Shown: positions 60,797 through 64,000 of the stretch, piece after piece | Layout of the letters: the number at the start of each line of letters is the position of its first letter | Position numbering within the stretch: the first letter of the stretch is position 1 | Source: AG25 sp035517615 | GTDB taxonomy: Bacteria; Gemmatimonadota; Gemmatimonadetes; Gemmatimonadales; GWC2-71-9 | Length of the DNA: 64,000 nucleotides | NCBI GenBank assembly: GCA_035517615.1 | Contig: DATIYM010000065.1 | Coordinates: forward strand, 1-64,000 | Direction of reading: 5' to 3' | Notes under the pieces: generated by a model | The model's database searches: none | Seen by the model: the letters and a program-made list of their open reading frames with translations, nothing else | What the model was told of the DNA's origin: nothing | Made by a program: the position numbers and the translations under genes

Positions 60797-62068
60797 ATGC
60801 TGTCGCGCGTCACGCCCGGCGAAGCGGCGCGATTCATTCTCGAGCACGTCCAGGTTCTCCGTCCCGAGCGCCGGCCTCTGAAGGATTCGCTCGACCGCGT
60901 CCTCGCGGAGGACGTGGCGAGCGAGATCGATCTGCCGCCCTGGGACAACTCGAGCATGGACGGCTACGCCGCTCGCACCACGGACGTCCGGGGAGCCACG
61001 ACACAGCAGCCGGTCGTTCTCGAACTGGTCGAGACGGTGGCGGCCGGCGGATTCCCAGCGCGCGCGATCACCCAGGGAAGGGCCACGCGAGTCTTTACGG
61101 GCTCGCCCGTGCCCGAGGGCGCGGACTGCGTGATTCGACAGGAGGACGTCGACGTTCAGGGCGCGGGGCGCGTGGCCGTGCGCAGCGATCGTGACGCGGG
61201 GCATAACATCCGCCGGCGCGGCGAGGACGTCCGACGCGGGGCGAGCGTGCTGGGCCGCGGGACCCTGCTTGGGCCGGCGCAGATCGGCGTGCTCGCGTCG
61301 ATCGCCCACGCGCGCCCGCTCGTTCATCCGGCGCCGCGCGTCGCGTTCTTCGGATCGGGCGAGGAAATCGTCGATCTCGACGAGGCCGGCACCGCGCAGG
61401 TGCTCGCGGGCCGCAAGATCGCGTCGGCGAATTCCTACACGCTCGACGGCATGATCCGGCGCGCCGGAGCGATTCCCCGGGACCTGGGACTCGCGGGCGA
61501 CGATCGCGCCGCGATCGCCGCAAAGTTCGAACAGGCTGCGAGCGCCGACCTGATCGTCACGACCGGCGGCGTGAGCGTGGGAGAGCACGACCACATGCGC
61601 ACCGCGCTCGCCGACCTGGGCGGCGCGCTCGAGCTGTGGCGCGTACGGATGCGGCCGGGCGCCCCACTCGGCTTTGGCTCCCTTCGCGGCACACCGTGGA
61701 TCGGGCTGCCTGGAAACCCCGTGAGCACCATGGTCACGTTCGAGCTGTTCGCCCGGCCGGCCATCCGACGCATGCAGGGGCACACGCGGGCGTTCCGCGA
61801 AACGGTGCTGGTGCACGTCGGAGAACCGCTTCAGCTCGGGCCGCCACTGCAGCACTTTCTGCGCGTGGTCGTACGTGCGGAGCCAGACGGCCAACACGTA
61901 GCCCGCTTGACTGGCGCGCAGGGGTCGGGCATCCTCACGTCCATGGCGCACGCCAACGCTTTGCTGATTGTCCCCGAAGACCGGGCGAGTGTGCCCGCAG
62001 GCACCATGCTTCCGGCGATCTCGCTCGAGGAGGATGGCGCGCGCTACACTTCCCTGCCGCCATTTTGA
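60797..62068 (+). CDS. moeA: Molybdopterin molybdenumtransferase
   Basis: From ATG 60797 the protein has 423 residues: LPPWDNSSMDGYAARTTDVR, RVFTGSPVPEGADCVIRQED, RRRGEDVRRGASVLGRGTLL, IASANSYTLDGMIRRAGAIP, VTTGGVSVGEHDHMRTAL and the MPT-binding TPWIGLPGNPVSTMVTFELF. It inserts molybdate into adenylated molybdopterin. No other Mo-cofactor genes are in the window. It starts just after the barrel-protein stop. Confidence 0.94.
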   Translation: MLSRVTPGEAARFILEHVQVLRPERRPLKDSLDRVLAEDVASEIDLPPWDNSSMDGYAARTTDVRGATTQQPVVLELVETVAAGGFPARAITQGRATRVFTGSPVPEGADCVIRQEDVDVQGAGRVAVRSDRDAGHNIRRRGEDVRRGASVLGRGTLLGPAQIGVLASIAHARPLVHPAPRVAFFGSGEEIVDLDEAGTAQVLAGRKIASANSYTLDGMIRRAGAIPRDLGLAGDDRAAIAAKFEQAASADLIVTTGGVSVGEHDHMRTALADLGGALELWRVRMRPGAPLGFGSLRGTPWIGLPGNPVSTMVTFELFARPAIRRMQGHTRAFRETVLVHVGEPLQLGPPLQHFLRVVVRAEPDGQHVARLTGAQGSGILTSMAHANALLIVPEDRASVPAGTMLPAISLEEDGARYTSLPPF

Positions 62069-62096
62069 AGCGGGTAACCGTTTGACGAACGAGGCG

Positions 62097-62732
62097 ATGA
62101 CGCTGCTGAAAGAGCTGCTGCTCATCTTCACCTCGGTTCTGTTCGTTGTCGATCCGCTCGCCGCGGTCCCGACATTTCTCGCGATGACCCCGACGGACAC
62201 CCCCGCCCAGCGCCGCGCGATGGCCTCGCGGGGCGCATGGACCTGCGCCATCACCCTCACGGTGTTCGCGCTCGGCGGCCGCCTCATCTTCACGCTGTTC
62301 GGGATCACGCTGGGCGCGTTCAAGGTGGCCGGCGGCGTGTTGATCGGCCTGAACGCGCTCGAGATGGTTCAGGCGCGGCGCAGCCTGCAGCGCGAGTCGC
62401 CGATCGAGCAGGCCGAGGCGACCGCGAAAGAAGATGTGGGGATCATCCCACTCGGGCTGCCGATGCTGGCCGGGCCCGGCGCCATTTCGACCGTCATGGT
62501 GTTGGCCCTCGGCGCACACCGGCCCGCGATGATCGTCGCGCTGTACGGCTCGATCGCGCTCACCGCCTTCGCCTCTTACCTCATCCTCGCAGCCGCCACC
62601 AGCGTGGAGCATCGGCTGGGACAGACGGGGATGCGCGTGTTGACACGCTTGATGGGGCTCGTGCTCCTCGCGATCGCGGTACAATTCGTCATGGACGGAA
62701 TCCGGATGACCGGAGCGGTCGCCGGCGCGTGA
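62097..62732 (+). CDS. MarC family integral membrane protein
   Basis: From ATG 62097 (or TTG 62082) the protein has 211 residues and six membrane segments: LLIFTSVLFVVDPLAAVPTF, ALGGRLIFTLFGITLGAFKV, the conserved GIIPLGLPMLAGPGAISTVM, and LTRLMGLVLLAIAVQFVMDG. The PLGLP-GPGAI motif is diagnostic. MarC was once linked to multidrug resistance but its role is unknown. Its stop overlaps the next gene's GTG start. Confidence 0.91.
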   Translation: MTLLKELLLIFTSVLFVVDPLAAVPTFLAMTPTDTPAQRRAMASRGAWTCAITLTVFALGGRLIFTLFGITLGAFKVAGGVLIGLNALEMVQARRSLQRESPIEQAEATAKEDVGIIPLGLPMLAGPGAISTVMVLALGAHRPAMIVALYGSIALTAFASYLILAAATSVEHRLGQTGMRVLTRLMGLVLLAIAVQFVMDGIRMTGAVAGA

Positions 62733-63952
62733 CCCGCGGCGTGGCGCTCTTTGTGGCGCTTGCCGACTTCGCAGCTCGCGCGACGTCCGCGCAACGGGCG
62801 GTCGAGGCCACGCTGTCAGCCCAGGCGATCGTCATCGCCACCCACGCCGACCCCATTCCCGATGGGGGGACGCTCACCGAAGTACGGGTGGTGCAGCCGG
62901 TGGTGATGCTCGATGGTGCCTGGCGCGACTACCTGCTCCTGCATACGACGGTCGATTTCGAAGGGAAAACCATCCCCAACGGCGAGCTCGCGACTGGAAA
63001 CTGGGGAGAAGGGTTCATCGATCGCCGCCATCCACACACGTACTTTCACGAAGTGATGCTTTCGAGCCCGGACGTGCTCCGCTCGTGGACGCGACTCGCC
63101 CGGGTCACGATCTCCGCCGGAAAAGGGTTCGTGCCGTTCGGGACGGATGATCCGATGAGCCGGCCCGCCGAGCGCTACCCGGTGAATCACCACCTGAGCC
63201 AGATCCTCGAGCGCGGGGTCGCGATGATCGCGATTGAGCGCGGCATGGTTACCGGCGAGGCGTCGCTGTTCAACGGAGACGAGCCTCAGAACCCGGGCCA
63301 GTCGCCCAACTGGTCGCGCTTCGGCGACTCGTGGTCGGCTCGGCTGATGCTGCGTCCGGTGAAAGGCATGGAGACAGGAGTCTCGCGAGCATCCGTGGCA
63401 TCGCCCGAGGATCGCGGCGGAGCGGGGCCGACGGCGGACAAGTGGAGCGTGTCCGCGCGCTTTGCCGGCAGCTGGGCGCGAACACCCGTGTACGGCATGG
63501 CTGAATGGGCGCGCACGTCGGAGTCGGCGGGCGCGCTGGTCTACTACACGGTGTTGGTCGAGGGCGCGGTGACCGTGGGACGCCACCAGCCGTACTATCG
63601 CTTCGAGCGTACCGATCGCCCCGAAGACATCCGCACATTCGACGATCCGTTCCGCACCGTTCGGCCGCACCTCGACAACTCGGTGCTCGGCATCACGCGC
63701 TGGTCGGTGCATACCATCGGGTATGCGATCCTCGTCACGCCGCGCACGGCGCGATTCGAGGCGCGGCCGCTGGTCGAGTTCTCGGGCGGCAGCATCAAGA
63801 CCATCAGCGGCTTGTTCGATCCGGTTGCCGTCTACGGGCGCGACACCTTCTGGACCCTGAGCGTGGGCTTGCGGCTCGGATGGGGGATGACCGGTCACCG
63901 AATGGGCCATTACGGGGTACCGATGAAGACCGCGATGCCGATGGAGATGTGA
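62729..63952 (+). CDS. Outer-membrane porin-like protein, unknown
   Basis: From GTG 62729 the protein has 407 residues. A signal-like N terminus (GVALFVALADFAARATSAQ) is followed by VVMLDGAWRDYLLLHTTVDF, HPHTYFHEVMLSSPDVLRSW, ISAGKGFVPFGTDDPMSRPA with ERYPVNHHLSQILER, and strand repeats to LSVGLRLGWGMTGHRMGHYG. The last residues are His/Met-rich (MGHYGVPMKTAMPMEM). It is a likely barrel, perhaps linked to metal handling. It overlaps marC by GTGA and the next gene by ATGA. Confidence 0.7.
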   Translation: MTRGVALFVALADFAARATSAQRAVEATLSAQAIVIATHADPIPDGGTLTEVRVVQPVVMLDGAWRDYLLLHTTVDFEGKTIPNGELATGNWGEGFIDRRHPHTYFHEVMLSSPDVLRSWTRLARVTISAGKGFVPFGTDDPMSRPAERYPVNHHLSQILERGVAMIAIERGMVTGEASLFNGDEPQNPGQSPNWSRFGDSWSARLMLRPVKGMETGVSRASVASPEDRGGAGPTADKWSVSARFAGSWARTPVYGMAEWARTSESAGALVYYTVLVEGAVTVGRHQPYYRFERTDRPEDIRTFDDPFRTVRPHLDNSVLGITRWSVHTIGYAILVTPRTARFEARPLVEFSGGSIKTISGLFDPVAVYGRDTFWTLSVGLRLGWGMTGHRMGHYGVPMKTAMPMEM

Positions 63953-64000
63953 TGGTCCGGAGTGCATGGTTTCGTGTAACCACCGCCTCGCTTTCGCTCG
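63952..64000 (+). CDS. Start of a further exported protein (cut by the right edge)
   Basis: ATG 63952 overlaps the preceding stop as ATGA and reads MVRSAWFRVTTASLSL to the edge, which looks like the beginning of a signal sequence. Only 16 residues are visible, so the product is unknown. Confidence 0.5.
   Translation, partial: MVRSAWFRVTTASLSL

Overview
The window is 64 kb of GC-rich bacterial chromosome. Genes are tightly packed, often with ATGA, GTGA or TAATG stop/start overlaps. Many proteins are small, secreted or outer-membrane, and several families seen here (S46 peptidase, RCC1 lipoprotein, YceI, LVIVD-repeat lipoprotein, DUF305, a UbiA/UbiD/UbiX/MenG quinone cluster) are common in Gemmatimonadota and neighbouring soil phyla. 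A soil-type Gemmatimonadota is my best inference, but the window holds no rRNA or other decisive marker. No tRNA, rRNA or CRISPR array was seen.

Left accessory region (1 to about 9.85 kb). The left edge carries the start of an IS481-type transposase. It is followed by an integron gene-cassette array: single- or two-gene cassettes, nearly all on the + strand, separated by attC recombination sites (GCCTAAC ... GTTAGGC with imperfect inverted L boxes). Four of these sites belong to one ~102-bp family; others are shortened or halved. Cargo is a frameshifted signal peptidase I, a toxin-antitoxin pair, an antitoxin-like gene coupled to a membrane protein, three unrecognised genes, a DHFR/RibD-like reductase, an SDR oxidoreductase and, further right, a DinB-like protein. 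No integrase gene is in the window. Between the main array and the DinB cassette lies a minus-strand, translationally coupled three-gene operon: coiled-coil/HEAT protein, ParA ATPase, Pro-rich/coiled-coil protein. It resembles the PomY-PomZ-PomX division-site system of Myxococcus in architecture and gene order.

Region 9.85 to 18.7 kb. A membrane protein and an SRPBCC protein lead into a peroxiredoxin whose peroxidatic position is an in-frame TGA followed by a perfect hairpin fitting a bacterial SECIS, so it is very probably a selenoprotein. Convergent to it is tlpA, cut off from its partner ccdA by a 5-kb trehalose cluster (membrane-anchored OtsA, OtsB, GH15 hydrolase). The cluster is bounded by 94-bp direct repeats made of the ccdA 3' end. 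A stretch with a small ORF and a decayed gene follows.

Region 18.7 to 64 kb is mostly core genome: glmM and an HD-GYP regulator; a Cys/Met PLP enzyme; an M48 protease; purD-mutM; an RCC1 lipoprotein; a menaquinone operon (menG-ubiD-ubiA-ubiX) running into an S46 peptidase and a phosphoesterase; an ECF sigma factor with its zinc anti-sigma factor; Mrp-MATE-SAM hydrolase; alanine dehydrogenase; DUF305-LVIVD-MaoC-DinB-TrmO; an operon of NrnA, cupredoxin-like protein, hybrid histidine kinase, outer-membrane protein and YceI; an amino-acid permease with a clear terminator; guaB; gpmI; queD; moeA; marC; and several outer-membrane proteins.

The main candidates for new biology are the PomXYZ-like operon, the selenocysteine peroxiredoxin with its SECIS, and the integron array with unrecognised cargo.
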